Positions 1 through 9,077 are shown, counted from the first letter of the stretch. The stretch is DNA of 64,000 nucleotides from Streptomyces regalis (GCF_001509475.1 NZ_LLZG01000115.1:62001-126000); one strand, 5' to 3'. Numbers and translations are program-made. Notes: a model not told the origin generated them from the sequence alone.

Positions 1-663
1 GTCTTCGACCAGCCGATCGCCGAGTACGTCGCCGCGCTGGTGCTGGCCATGGCGAAGGACCTGCCGAGGACGCTTGAGTTGCAGCGCTCCCGGGAGTGGC
101 GGCACCGCGAGGGACAGCGGGTGGCCGGTACGCGCGCGTGCGTGGTCGGGTCCGGGCCCATCGGCCGTACGATCGTCCGCACGCTCAAGGCCCTCGACAT
201 CACCACCGCGCTGGTCGGCCGCACCCCGCGCACCGGTATCCACGGCCCCGACGACCTCGACCGGCTGATCGCCCGCGCCGACTGGGTGATCGCGGCCGCG
301 CCGCTCACCGAGCAGACGTACGGCATGTTCGACACCCGCCGCTTCGGCGTCATGCAGCCGTCCGCCCGGTTCATCAACGTCGGGCGCGGGCAGCTTGTCG
401 TCGAGGACGCCCTGGCCGAGGCCCTTACCAAGCGTTGGATCGCGGGGGCGGCGCTCGATGTCTTCGAGCACGAACCCCTCACTGCCGACAGCCCGTTGTG
501 GGGGCTGCCGGGTCTGATCGTCTCGCCGCACATGAGCGGGGACACGATCGGCTGGAGGGATGAGCTCGGCACGCAGTTCGTGGAGTTGTACGAGCGATGG
601 GAGGCGGGCAGGCCGCTGCTGAACGTGGTCGACAAGCAACGTGGGTACGTACCGGGACGCTGA
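1..663 (+). CDS. D-2-hydroxyacid dehydrogenase, NAD-binding part (5' end outside window)
   Basis: The reading frame is open from the first base, so the start lies upstream. It encodes the NAD-binding and closing segments of a D-isomer-specific 2-hydroxyacid dehydrogenase: a GSGPIGRT nucleotide-binding loop (consensus GxGxxG), the AAPLTEQT segment, the FINVGRGQLV segment with the substrate-binding Arg region, an ALDVFEHEPL stretch with the conserved Glu, and SPHMSG with the catalytic His. The family reduces 2-keto acids to D-2-hydroxy acids or the reverse with NAD(P)H. It lies 23 bp upstream of an amidase in the same direction, so the two probably share a transcript in a catabolic locus served by the downstream importer. 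The substrate cannot be told from sequence. Confidence 0.85.
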   Translation, partial: VFDQPIAEYVAALVLAMAKDLPRTLELQRSREWRHREGQRVAGTRACVVGSGPIGRTIVRTLKALDITTALVGRTPRTGIHGPDDLDRLIARADWVIAAAPLTEQTYGMFDTRRFGVMQPSARFINVGRGQLVVEDALAEALTKRWIAGAALDVFEHEPLTADSPLWGLPGLIVSPHMSGDTIGWRDELGTQFVELYERWEAGRPLLNVVDKQRGYVPGR

Positions 664-686
664 CGTCTACGGCTGGAGGGCGACGC

Positions 687-2087
687 ATGACGGATCTCAC
701 CGAACTGACCGCCGTACAACTCCTCGACGGCTACCGCAAAGGAGAGTTCAGCCCCGTCGACGCCACCCGCGCGACCCTGGAGCGGGCCGAGCGGATCCAG
801 CCGGAGGTCAACGCCTTCGTCCGCCTCACCGCCGACGAGGCCCTCGCGCGGGCCGGTGAGTCGGCCGAGCGCTGGCGGCGCGGCGAACCGGCGGGCCTGC
901 TCGACGGCGTCCCGGTCACGGTGAAGGACATCCTGCTGATGCGCGGCGCCCCGACGCTCAAGGGCTCGAAAACCATTTCGGAGAAGGGCAGTTGGGACGA
1001 GGACGCCCCCTCGGTGGCCCGGCTGCGCGCACACGGCGCGGTCTTCCTCGGCAAGACGACCACCCCCGAATTCGGCTGGAAGGGCGTCACCGACTCGCCC
1101 CTGTCCGGCGTGACCCGCAACCCGTACGACCCGACCCGCACCGCGGGCGGCTCCAGCGGCGGCGCCGCGGCGGCCGTGGCGCTCGGCGCGGGACCGCTCG
1201 CCCTCGGCACGGACGGCGGCGGCAGTGTCCGTATCCCGGCGGCGTTCTGCGGCATCTTCGGCCTGAAACCGACGTACGGCCGCGTCCCCCTGTACCCCGC
1301 GAGCGCCTTCGGCACCCTGGCGCACGTCGGCCCGATGACCCGCGACGCGGCCGACGCGGCCCTGCTCCTGGACGTCATCGGCACCCCCGACTCCCGCGAC
1401 TGGTCGGCGCTCCCACCGGCACCCGGTTCCTACGCGACGGGCCTGACCGGCGGCGTGCACGGCCTGCGCGTGGCCTACTCCCCCTCCCTCGGCGGCCAGG
1501 TGGCGGTGCGTCCGGCGGTCGCGGCGGCGGTACGGCAGGCGGTGGAGCGGCTGGCCGGGCTGGGCGCGTACGTGGAGGAGACCGACCCCGACTTCACCGA
1601 GCCGGTGGACGCCTTCCACACTCTGTGGTTCACCGGCGCGGCCCGGGTGACCCAGCATCTCGGTCCGCACCAGCGGGAGTTGCTCGACCCGGGCCTCCGG
1701 GAGATCTGCGACGCCGGTGCCCGCCTCACCGCGCTCGACTACCTGGCCGCGGTCGACGTCCGCATGGAACTCGGCCGCCGCATGGGCCGTTTCCACGACA
1801 CCTACGACCTCCTCGTCACCCCGACCCTCCCGCTCACCGCCTTCGAGGCGGGGGTGGAGGTCCCCGAGGGTTCGGGCCACCGCCGCTGGACGGGCTGGAC
1901 GCCGTTCACGTACCCCTTCAACCTGACTCAGCAGCCGGCGGCCACCGTCCCCGTCGGTGTCGACGGGGACGGCCTGCCGATCGGCCTCCAACTCGTGGCC
2001 GCTCGGCACCGGGACGATCTGGTGCTGCGGGCAGCACACGCGCTCTACGAGGCCAGAATCGCCGGGCTCACACCCTCCGGAAGCTGA
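687..2087 (+). CDS. Amidase, amidase-signature family
   Basis: A 466-residue amidase-signature enzyme that hydrolyses a carboxamide to acid and ammonia. The Ser-cisSer-Lys triad can be placed at Lys80 (VPVTVKD), Ser156 (AGGSSGG) and Ser180 (GTDGGGSVRIP), with the spacing (76 and 24) usual for the family. The ATG at 687 has a GGAGGG ribosome site ending 6 bp upstream. It follows the hydroxyacid dehydrogenase and its last 20 bp overlap the convergent DUF3830 gene. Context beside an amino-acid-type importer suggests processing of an imported amide or N-acylated compound; that is inference. Confidence 0.9.
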   Translation: MTDLTELTAVQLLDGYRKGEFSPVDATRATLERAERIQPEVNAFVRLTADEALARAGESAERWRRGEPAGLLDGVPVTVKDILLMRGAPTLKGSKTISEKGSWDEDAPSVARLRAHGAVFLGKTTTPEFGWKGVTDSPLSGVTRNPYDPTRTAGGSSGGAAAAVALGAGPLALGTDGGGSVRIPAAFCGIFGLKPTYGRVPLYPASAFGTLAHVGPMTRDAADAALLLDVIGTPDSRDWSALPPAPGSYATGLTGGVHGLRVAYSPSLGGQVAVRPAVAAAVRQAVERLAGLGAYVEETDPDFTEPVDAFHTLWFTGAARVTQHLGPHQRELLDPGLREICDAGARLTALDYLAAVDVRMELGRRMGRFHDTYDLLVTPTLPLTAFEAGVEVPEGSGHRRWTGWTPFTYPFNLTQQPAATVPVGVDGDGLPIGLQLVAARHRDDLVLRAAHALYEARIAGLTPSGS

Positions 2088-2562
2088 GCGACTCGCCCAG
2101 CGCCCCCGACCGCCACAGGTCGTTGCAGGCCGCGGCCATCTCGTCGAGGCCTTCGACGATCTGGCCCCAGACGGTGCCGGGGACCCAGCCGACGTCACCG
2201 TTGAGGAGGATGTTGTTCCGTTCGTAGAACAGCGCGAGGTCCACGAGCGTCGTCCCGGCCTGGACCTCGCGGTCGTAGCCGTACGCGCGCGTGCCCAGCT
2301 CTGCACCTGCGAACGCGAAATAGCAGAGGTCGCCGGGGATCGGGGTGACGGTTGGATTCTCCAACGGCGGTTCGGTTGTCGCGAAGGGCGGGAAGAGGGC
2401 GTAGATCTCGTTTCGTGCGTATTTCGCGTGGTAGACGTCGCTTCCCAGAGGGAGCGCGTCCCACACGGCGGCGCAGGTGAGCGGCGCGCGGTCGTCGAGG
2501 AGCCTTGCCTTGCAGTGGATGTCCCGCTTGACCAGCGAGACGTCGATGAACCGGTCTGCCAT
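2068..2562 (-). CDS. DUF3830 family protein (cyclophilin-like fold)
   Basis: A 164-residue soluble protein without signal peptide. The length and segments such as ARNEIYALFPPF, IPGDLCYF, ALFYERNNILLNGDVGWVPGTVWG match the DUF3830 family, which is predicted to adopt a cyclophilin-like barrel and has no established reaction. The start ATG at 2562 gives MADRFIDV; a start five codons earlier is possible. It is transcribed away from ehuB with only 46 bp between the two starts, so they must share a divergent promoter region, and it overlaps the amidase 3' end by 20 bp. DUF3830 genes recur in amidase/hydroxyacid catabolic clusters, which supports a role in the same pathway. Confidence 0.75.
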   Translation of the reverse strand: MADRFIDVSLVKRDIHCKARLLDDRAPLTCAAVWDALPLGSDVYHAKYARNEIYALFPPFATTEPPLENPTVTPIPGDLCYFAFAGAELGTRAYGYDREVQAGTTLVDLALFYERNNILLNGDVGWVPGTVWGQIVEGLDEMAAACNDLWRSGALGESLSFRRV

Positions 2563-2608
2563 GCGTCCATGGTGCATAACTCGCGTGGACTCGGGTAGCC
2601 GCGCGGCC

Positions 2609-3538
2609 ATGGCTCGACCACATGGGAACGGCGTACAGGAATACGACAAAGGCATACCCGGCACGACTCGCCGGTCGCTGCTCGCGGGGTTGGCAGCGGT
2701 CGGAGTGCTGGGAGCCTCCGGTTGCACTCGCGTGGCCACGGCGTCGGACGTCGAGGGCGGCGAACTGCTGGACCGACTGAGGGCACAGGGGGTCGCGCGG
2801 CTGGGGATCGCCGGCGAACCACCCTTCGGATACATCGACAAGAACGGGAAGTTGACGGGCGAGGAGCCCAAGCTCGCCGAGGTGATCTTCAAGCGGCTCG
2901 GAGTGGACCGCGTCCAGCCCGTACCCACCGAGTTCGGCTCCCTGATCCCGGGGCTGAACTCGCAGCAGTTCGACGTCGTGGCGGCCGGGATGTACGTCAA
3001 TCCCGAGCGCTGCGAGCAGGTCATCTTCTCCGACCCCGACTACCAGATGCTCGACGCGTTCATCGTGGCCAAGGGCAACCCCAAGGGGCTGCACAACTAC
3101 CAGGACGTCGTCGCGAAGAAGGCGAGGTTCTCGACCGGCACGGGATACGCCGACATCCAGTACGCGGTCGAGGCCGGGTACAAGCGGAGCGACATCCTCA
3201 TCGTGCCGGACCAGGTGGCCGGGCTGAACGCCGTCGAGGCCGGACGCGCCGACGTGTTCGCCGGTACGGCGATCGCCTGTCGCCTGGTGGCGGAGAACTC
3301 GCGCAAGGTCGAGGTCACCAAGCCCTTCGCGCCGCTCGTCGGCGGCGAACCGCACGTGGACGGGGGCGCGTTCGCGTTCCGGCCCACCGAGACGAAGCTG
3401 CGGGACGCCTTCAACGTCGAGCTGCACAAGCTGAAGAAGAGCGGGGAACTGGCCCGGATCCTCAGGAGTTTCGGCTTCACCGAGGCCGAGATGACCGACC
3501 TCACCGCGAAGGAACTGTGCGGCGGAGGTGCGGGCTGA
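2609..3538 (+). CDS. ehuB: EhuB-like substrate-binding lipoprotein of amino-acid/ectoine-type ABC importer
   Basis: A 309-residue extracellular solute-binding protein of family 3. The N terminus has a twin-arginine pair (TTRRSLLAG) followed by a hydrophobic stretch and a lipobox ending LGASGC, so export may be by Tat and the mature protein is lipid-anchored. The body shows the family pattern (GEPPFGYIDKNGKLTGEEP; FDVVAAGMYVNPERC; VEAGRADVFAGTAIA). The nearest named family is EhuB, the ectoine/hydroxyectoine binding protein, but related binders take other polar amino acids, so the ligand is inferred. It heads a four-gene unit with the two permeases and ATPase, with a TGATG overlap into ehuC. 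Confidence 0.85.
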   Translation: MARPHGNGVQEYDKGIPGTTRRSLLAGLAAVGVLGASGCTRVATASDVEGGELLDRLRAQGVARLGIAGEPPFGYIDKNGKLTGEEPKLAEVIFKRLGVDRVQPVPTEFGSLIPGLNSQQFDVVAAGMYVNPERCEQVIFSDPDYQMLDAFIVAKGNPKGLHNYQDVVAKKARFSTGTGYADIQYAVEAGYKRSDILIVPDQVAGLNAVEAGRADVFAGTAIACRLVAENSRKVEVTKPFAPLVGGEPHVDGGAFAFRPTETKLRDAFNVELHKLKKSGELARILRSFGFTEAEMTDLTAKELCGGGAG

Positions 3539-4257
3539 TGACCACGGGACTGTGGGAACTCGTCCTCAAGGGCATCTGGGTCACCGTCCAGCTGCTCGTC
3601 CTCAGCGGACTGCTGGCGGCGGCGGTCGCCTTCGTCGTCGGCATGGCCCGCACGCACCGGCTGTGGATCGTCCGCTTCCTCGCGGGCTTCTACACCGAGG
3701 TGTTCCGCGGGACCTCCGCCCTGATCATGATCTTCTGGGTGTTCTTCGTGCTGCCGGTCGCGTTCGGCTGGCAACTGGTCCCGTTGTGGGCCGGCACCCT
3801 CGCGCTCGGGCTGACCTACGGGGCGTACGGCGCCGAGATCGTGCGCGGCGCGCTGAACTCCGTCGACCCGGCGCAGCGCGAGGGCGGGATCGCGCTCAGC
3901 TTCACGCCCTGGCAGCGGATGCGGCTGGTCCTGCTGCCGCAGGCGGTGCCGGAGATGATCCCGCCGTTCTCCAACCTGCTGATCGAGCTGCTGAAGGGCA
4001 CCGCGCTGGTGTCCGTCATGGGCATGGGCGACCTGGCCTTCAGCGCCAACCTGGTGCGGCTCGCGCTGCAGGAGAGCGCGGAGATCTACACGTACATCCT
4101 GCTGATCTACTTCGTCATCGCCTTCCTGCTCACGCGGGGGATGCGCGGACTGGAACGCAAGCTCAAGGCCGGTCTCGGCAAGCCCGTCGGGCGCACGCCC
4201 GAGCAGGAGCTGCGCCGACCTGAGACGACCGCCGTGGGCGCGGGAGGTGCCTCATGA
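3538..4257 (+). CDS. ehuC: EhuC-like ABC importer permease
   Basis: A 239-residue inner-membrane permease of the HisM/ArtQ polar amino-acid class with about five membrane segments. It has the EAA-loop region that docks the ATPase (REGGIALSFTPWQRMRLVLLPQA). The start ATG overlaps the ehuB stop (TGATG), and its own stop overlaps the next gene by four bases (ATGA), so translation is coupled. It should form a heterodimeric channel with the EhuD-like protein. Confidence 0.88.
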   Translation: MTTGLWELVLKGIWVTVQLLVLSGLLAAAVAFVVGMARTHRLWIVRFLAGFYTEVFRGTSALIMIFWVFFVLPVAFGWQLVPLWAGTLALGLTYGAYGAEIVRGALNSVDPAQREGGIALSFTPWQRMRLVLLPQAVPEMIPPFSNLLIELLKGTALVSVMGMGDLAFSANLVRLALQESAEIYTYILLIYFVIAFLLTRGMRGLERKLKAGLGKPVGRTPEQELRRPETTAVGAGGAS

Positions 4258-4904
4258 CCTGGGACTGGGGCGCTGTCGCCGACTTCATGCCGCGCTTCTG
4301 GGACGGTCTGCTGGTCACCCTGCAGATCCTCGTCCTCGGTTCGCTGATCTCGTTCGCGTTGGGTCTGGTGTGGGCGCTGCTGATGCGCACGCCGACGCGC
4401 TGGGTGCGCTGGCCGGTCGGGGTGGTCACGGAGTTCATCCGCAACACCCCGCTGCTGGTGCAGCTTTTCTTCTTCTTCTACGTGCTGCCCGAGTGGGGGC
4501 TCACGTGGTCGGCGCTGACCACGGGCGTCTGCGCGATCGGCCTGCACTACTCGACGTACACGATGCAGGTCTACCGCGCCGGTATCGAGGCGGTCCCCGC
4601 CGGCCAGTGGGAGGCGGCGACCGCGCTGAACCTGCCGGTCAGGCACACCTGGACCGCGGTGATCCTGCCGCAGGCGATCCGCCGTGTCGTGCCGGCCCTC
4701 GGCAACTACGTCATCGCGATGCTCAAGGACACCCCGATCCTGATGAGCATCACCGTCCTGGAGCTGCTCGGCGAGGCACGCCTGTTCTCACAGCAGAACT
4801 TCCAGTTCACCGAGCCCCTGACGGTCATCGGTGTGGCCTTCATCCTCATCGCCTACCCGGCCTCCCTTCTCGTACGAGCCCTGGAGCGACGCCTTGTCCG
4901 CTGA
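4254..4904 (+). CDS. ehuD: EhuD-like ABC importer permease
   Basis: A 216-residue partner permease with the same layout: an N-terminal export-type segment, membrane helices, the FIRNTPLLVQLFFFFYVLP stretch typical of HisM-family permeases, and an EAA loop (WEAATALNLPVRHTWTAVIL). The start ATG is inside the ATGA overlap with ehuC. The end overlaps the upstream choice of ehuA start by 11 bp. Confidence 0.88.
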   Translation: MTWDWGAVADFMPRFWDGLLVTLQILVLGSLISFALGLVWALLMRTPTRWVRWPVGVVTEFIRNTPLLVQLFFFFYVLPEWGLTWSALTTGVCAIGLHYSTYTMQVYRAGIEAVPAGQWEAATALNLPVRHTWTAVILPQAIRRVVPALGNYVIAMLKDTPILMSITVLELLGEARLFSQQNFQFTEPLTVIGVAFILIAYPASLLVRALERRLVR

Positions 4905-5691
4905 CACGCCTTTGATGAAAGATCCCGACGCGAGCGCCAACCCGCCGGTGGACGGCAGCGAACTGATCCGCTTCGACCACGTCACCAAGCGCTTCGGGTC
5001 CAACACGGTGCTCGACGAGCTCGACTTCTCCGTCGAGTCCGGCAAGCACGTCACCCTGATCGGCCCGTCCGGCTCCGGCAAGACGACGATCCTGCGGCTG
5101 CTGATGACCCTGGCCAAGCCGGACGAGGGCACGATCACGGTCGCCGGGGACAAACTCTTCCCGGCCCCGGAGAAGCAGGTCCGCGAGGTCCGCAAGAAGA
5201 TCGGCATGGTCTTCCAGCAGTTCAACCTGTTCCCGAACATGTCGGTGCTGCGCAACATCACCGAGGCCCCGGTCACCGTCCTCGGCATGTCCAAGGACGA
5301 GGCGGAGGCGCGCGCCCGTGAGCTGCTGGACATGGTGGGCCTCGCCGACAAGTGCGACGCCCGCCCGACCCAGCTGTCCGGCGGCCAGCAGCAGCGGGTG
5401 GCGATCGCCCGCGCGCTGGCCATGCGGCCGCAGGTGCTGCTGCTGGACGAGGTGACCTCGGCGCTGGACCCGGAGCTGGTCGCGGGCGTCCTCGACGTGC
5501 TGCGGGACATCGCCCGCACCACCGACATCACCATGCTCTGTGTGACCCACGAGATGAATTTCGCCCGGGACATCTCGGACCAGGTCCTGATGTTCGACTC
5601 CGGCCGGGTCATCGAATCCGGCGTGCCCGAGAAGATTTTCAACGACCCCGAGAAGGACCGCACACGGGAGTTTCTCAGCGCTGTGCTGTGA
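4894..5691 (+). CDS. ehuA: EhuA-like ABC importer ATPase
   Basis: The ATP-hydrolysing subunit of the importer. Walker A is GPSGSGKTT, the signature is LSGGQQQRVAIARA and Walker B is VLLLDEVTSALD, followed by the switch His in VTHEMNF. I prefer the TTG at 4894 because a GGAG site sits 7 bp upstream, giving 265 residues; an ATG at 4915 is the alternative. EhuA is the name used for this branch of polar amino-acid ATPases in the ectoine operon. No terminator is obvious behind it before the IclR gene. Confidence 0.88.
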   Translation: MSADTPLMKDPDASANPPVDGSELIRFDHVTKRFGSNTVLDELDFSVESGKHVTLIGPSGSGKTTILRLLMTLAKPDEGTITVAGDKLFPAPEKQVREVRKKIGMVFQQFNLFPNMSVLRNITEAPVTVLGMSKDEAEARARELLDMVGLADKCDARPTQLSGGQQQRVAIARALAMRPQVLLLDEVTSALDPELVAGVLDVLRDIARTTDITMLCVTHEMNFARDISDQVLMFDSGRVIESGVPEKIFNDPEKDRTREFLSAVL

Positions 5692-5876
5692 CTCTTCGCG
5701 GGGCTCATGACCTCGGCATATGCCAGAGTGCTAGCCCCGCAGTTGAGGGCGTCGCAATCTCGTCAACAAGCGCTCACTACAAGCCTCTTGCCCGTTATCG
5801 TGAAGGAGATTGGCTGACTCGAACCCGGCCCAGTCGACGAGGGAACGAGAAGCGACGTGCGACCGCAGGGGGAACC

Positions 5877-6635
5877 GTGGCGCTGCAGCACGAGCCGACG
5901 ACGCCGTACCACTCGGCCCAGGACGCCCTGCGCGTCCTGGAGACCGTGGCGCGGCACAGCACCGGAGTCACCGACGCCGAGCTCACCCGGCACACCGGCA
6001 TCACCTCGGAGCGCCTGACCAGCCTCCTGCTGATGCTGCGCCGCGAGGGCTACGTCGAGCAGATCGCCGACGGGGCGTACGTCACGGGCGAGGCCCTGGC
6101 CCGCCTCGGTTCCGCGCAGGGCCGCGAGCAGGCCCTGCGCGAGACCCTCCAGCGCACCCTCGACCGGCTGCGCGACTCGGTCGGTGCCGCCGTCTACATC
6201 AGCCGGTACGTCGACGGAGAGGTCAAGATCGACCAGTACGCCGCCGGCCCGGCCACGCCCGTGGTCAACGAGTGGGTCGACTTCCGCTTCTCCGCCCACG
6301 CCACCGCGATCGGCAAGAGCCTGCTCGGGCAGCTCGACCACAACGGCCGACGCGACCATCTCTCCCGCCACAAGATGGCCCGCCTCACCTCACGCACGAT
6401 CACCAGCGACAAGGTCCTGCTCTCCCGCCTGGAGTCCCAGCCGCCGACCGTCCCCCACCTCGACCTCCAGGAGTACGCGGTGGGCACGGTGTGCGCGGCG
6501 GTCCCGATCACCGCCGGATCCTCGGTGGGCTGCCTGGCCCTGTCACTCCCGGTCGAGCACGCACACCGGCTGCGCCAGGCGGCGGACACCCTGAACCGGA
6601 ACGCGGCGCCGGTGCTGCTGTCGCTGGCGATCTAG
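5877..6635 (+). CDS. IclR-family transcriptional regulator
   Basis: A 252-residue regulator with an N-terminal winged helix (residues about 10-70, including GVTDAELTRHTGITSERLTS) and a C-terminal IclR effector domain (AHATAIGKSLLGQL, VCAAVPITAGSSVGCLALS). The GTG at 5877 has an AGGGGGAA site immediately upstream. It is the likely local repressor or activator of the dehydrogenase-amidase-importer locus. The 185 bp in front of it hold its promoter. Confidence 0.85.
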   Translation: MALQHEPTTPYHSAQDALRVLETVARHSTGVTDAELTRHTGITSERLTSLLLMLRREGYVEQIADGAYVTGEALARLGSAQGREQALRETLQRTLDRLRDSVGAAVYISRYVDGEVKIDQYAAGPATPVVNEWVDFRFSAHATAIGKSLLGQLDHNGRRDHLSRHKMARLTSRTITSDKVLLSRLESQPPTVPHLDLQEYAVGTVCAAVPITAGSSVGCLALSLPVEHAHRLRQAADTLNRNAAPVLLSLAI

Positions 6636-6754
6636 GACTGTCCCCGGTGTTTCCACACCTGGTCCGGGGTGGTCAGAAGCACGCCCGCGGACCAGGTAGT
6701 ATTTTCTTCGTCGCCAGCCGCGAACCCACTCGGAACGCGGTCGGCGAGGGTCAT

Positions 6755-6828
6755 GCGCCGCTAGCTCAGTTGGTTAGAGCAGCTGACTCTTAATCAGCGG
6801 GTCCGGGGTTCGAGTCCCTGGCGGCGCA
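6755..6828 (+). tRNA. tRNA-Lys (anticodon CTT)
   Basis: A complete cloverleaf: acceptor strands GCGCCGC and GCGGCGC, D arm GCTC/GAGC, anticodon stem GCTGA/TCAGC around loop CTCTTAA (anticodon CTT, reads AAG), T arm with TTCGAGT. CCA is not encoded. A TAGTAT box at 6698-6703 could be its -10 element. An identical 74-bp copy lies at 12718. Confidence 0.97.
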
Positions 6829-8491
6829 CCTCCGAAGGGCCTCTCGTGGGAGCGAGGGGCCCTTCGACGTGTGCCAGGACATCCGCCTCGGTCAGCCGCC
6901 GGTACGTCCGCTCCACGGCCGGCCGCCACCACACCGGATCGGCACACCGCAGCCCCTCGCGCCTCAGCCCCGCCCGCTGGATCTTGTTCGTGGCGGTCAC
7001 CGGCATCCGCTCCACCACCCGCACGAACCGGGGCGCCATCTTCGTCCCCAGATCGGGCTGGGCGAGCAGGAACGTGGCGAAGCCCTCCGGCTCGAACTCC
7101 CCCGCGATCGTCGCCATGACCTGGTCCCCGGTCACCGGATCCGGCACCGCGTACACGGCGACGGCGAGCGCACCCTCGTACCGGGCGAGGATGTTCTCGA
7201 TCATCGCGGCGGACAGGTTCTCCCCGTCGACCCGGAGCCGGTCGTCGCCGCGCCCCGCGAAGTACAGATAGCCGTCGGCGTCCCGGCAGAACAGATCCCC
7301 CGTCCAGTACCAGCCCTCCCGCCGCCGCTCCGCCTCCGCCTCGGCATTGCGCCAGTACCCCTCGAAGGGGTTCGGCCCCCGGTTGACCAGCTCCCCGATG
7401 GCCTCGTCCCCGTTGACCAGCCGCCCGCCCGCATCGAAGACAGCGGGCGGGCACTCCACACAGGTCTCCGGATCGAGTACGACGAGCCCCGGCGCCGCCC
7501 GCCCCACGGCCCCCGGCGGCGTCCCCGGCGACCACTGCACGGCGGCCCCGCCCTCCGACGAGCCGTACCCCTCCACCAGCCGCGCCCCGAACCGCCGCTC
7601 GAAGGCGGCGGCGTCCACGGCGCCCGCCTCCGTGCCGAAGCCGAGCCGCAGCGCATGGTCCCGGTCGTCGGGGCGCGGCTCGGTGGCGAGGAGGTACTGG
7701 ATCGCCCGGCCCACGTAGGTGAAGTACGTCGCCCCGTACGCCCGCACGTCGTCCAGGAACCCCGACGCCGAGAACCGCCGCCGCAGCGCCACGCCCGCGC
7801 CGGCCGCGAGGGCGGGCGCCCAGTCGGCGATCACCGCGTTGCCGTGGAACATCGGCATGCAGATGTAGTGCACGTCGTCGGGGCGCACCCGGAACTGGTC
7901 GGCCAGGGAGCGCCCGGCGGCCGCCAGCCGCCCCTGGGTGCAGATCGCGGCCTTGGGGGCGCCGGTCGAGCCGGAGGTGAAGTACAGCAGGAGCCGGTCG
8001 TGCGGGGTGGCGCGGGAGGCGTCGGGCCGGGCGTCGGCGTACGGCGCGAGCAGGGCGTCGTACTCCTCCCCGCCGGTCAGCAGCAGACGCACTCCCCCAC
8101 GCTCGAATTCGCTCGCGCGGGGGGACCCCCATGGCAGGTCGAGGCCGGCGAGCAGCGGCAGGTGGGCCTGTTCGGTGACCAGGACCCGGCACTCGGTGTG
8201 CAGGATGTCGCGGGCGAGTTCGGGGCCGCGGCGGGTGGCGTTGATGCCGGCGACGGCGGCGCGGGCGAGGGCCGCCGCGCTCAACCACAGGGGGTATTCA
8301 GGGGTGTTGTCGAGCAGCACCCCGACGTGCGAGCGGGGCGGCACCAGGTCGGCCAGCAGGGCTGCCCGGGCCGCGGCGCCCGCCGCCACCTGGTGATGGG
8401 TAAGCGCCCGCCCTTCGCACCACAGCCCCGGACGGTGGTCGCCCCATCCGCGGGCGACGAGTTCCGCGACCGTACGCCTGTTGGACTCCAT
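6794..8491 (-). CDS. AMP-dependent acyl-CoA synthetase (FadD17-like); 3' end runs into tRNA
   Basis: A 565-residue adenylate-forming ligase that activates a carboxylic acid with ATP and loads it on CoA. The P-loop is LLYFTSGSTGAPKA; later motifs are YGSSEGG, GWYWTGDLF and the C-terminal lysine region TNKIQRAGLRR. The start ATG at 8491 begins MESNRRTVAEL. The reading frame has no stop at the expected end of the family: it continues through the tRNA terminator hairpin and stops inside the antisense strand of tRNA-Lys (TGA at 6796-6794), giving a tail ending EVRRQGLEPRTR. That tail is tRNA-derived and probably not ancestral. The downstream DUF3592, LPMO and other genes show no link to fatty-acid metabolism, so the substrate is unknown. 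Confidence 0.85.
   Translation of the reverse strand: MESNRRTVAELVARGWGDHRPGLWCEGRALTHHQVAAGAAARAALLADLVPPRSHVGVLLDNTPEYPLWLSAAALARAAVAGINATRRGPELARDILHTECRVLVTEQAHLPLLAGLDLPWGSPRASEFERGGVRLLLTGGEEYDALLAPYADARPDASRATPHDRLLLYFTSGSTGAPKAAICTQGRLAAAGRSLADQFRVRPDDVHYICMPMFHGNAVIADWAPALAAGAGVALRRRFSASGFLDDVRAYGATYFTYVGRAIQYLLATEPRPDDRDHALRLGFGTEAGAVDAAAFERRFGARLVEGYGSSEGGAAVQWSPGTPPGAVGRAAPGLVVLDPETCVECPPAVFDAGGRLVNGDEAIGELVNRGPNPFEGYWRNAEAEAERRREGWYWTGDLFCRDADGYLYFAGRGDDRLRVDGENLSAAMIENILARYEGALAVAVYAVPDPVTGDQVMATIAGEFEPEGFATFLLAQPDLGTKMAPRFVRVVERMPVTATNKIQRAGLRREGLRCADPVWWRPAVERTYRRLTEADVLAHVEGPLAPTRGPSEVRRQGLEPRTR
6833..6866. terminator. Hairpin terminator behind tRNA-Lys
   Basis: Arms CGAAGGGCC and GGCCCTTCG enclose a short interior stem, 5 bp after the tRNA. 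There is no T-tract, which is usual in Streptomyces. It lies inside the 3' end of the minus-strand acyl-CoA synthetase reading frame. Confidence 0.75.
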
Positions 8492-8546
8492 GGCGGCGCA
8501 CGGTAGTTGATGGAGCGTCAGATGTGGAGGGTCATGGGGTTACGGG

Positions 8547-9077
8547 TCACGGGGTCATCGTGACGCCGTCGATGACGACGGTGTCGGGGGTGTCGGGGGT
8601 GTCGTCGGCGCCTTCGCCGAATTCGAAGCCGAAGCCGTCGAACACCTGGCTGTACGTGACCATGAAGCCGATGCAGAACACCGCGAACACCCCGAGGAAC
8701 GCCAGGATGGCGATGGTGGACGCCGCCAGCTTGGCGCGGCCCGGGGCCTTGGCCGTGGCGACCACCTCGTGACCCTCGGCGTAGTAGACGGTGACGAAGT
8801 CGCCCTCCACCGTCGTCGCCGGGCCGTTCTCCTCCTCGAAGCGGACGACTCGGCCGTCACGTGCGGTGAACTCGTAGACGTGGTGCAGCGTGGTGTGCAC
8901 GGACGAGTCATTGCTGCCCCCGTGCGTCGTCGTGAACATCCGCAGACAGCGCCCCTCCGCCGTCAGCCCGCTGTTCCAGGCACTGCGGATCTGCAGCGAG
9001 CGGCGCATCACGCGGTACGCGCCGAAGAGGACGAAGGCCAGCATGAGGCTGGGCACGGCGTAGAAAAAGAGGTCCAT
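8547..9077 (-). CDS. DUF3592 membrane protein
   Basis: A 176-residue protein starting MDLFFYAVPSLML, with a first membrane segment at the N terminus, an extracytoplasmic or cytoplasmic beta-rich DUF3592 region (YEFTARDGRVVRFEEENG, VTVYYAEG), and a second membrane segment (TIAILAFLGVFAVFCIGFMV), then an acidic tail with DTPDTPDT. A GGGGGAAG site precedes the ATG. The function of the family is unknown. A start 20 codons earlier would add a non-conserved leader. Confidence 0.7.
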   Translation of the reverse strand: MDLFFYAVPSLMLAFVLFGAYRVMRRSLQIRSAWNSGLTAEGRCLRMFTTTHGGSNDSSVHTTLHHVYEFTARDGRVVRFEEENGPATTVEGDFVTVYYAEGHEVVATAKAPGRAKLAASTIAILAFLGVFAVFCIGFMVTYSQVFDGFGFEFGEGADDTPDTPDTVVIDGVTMTP

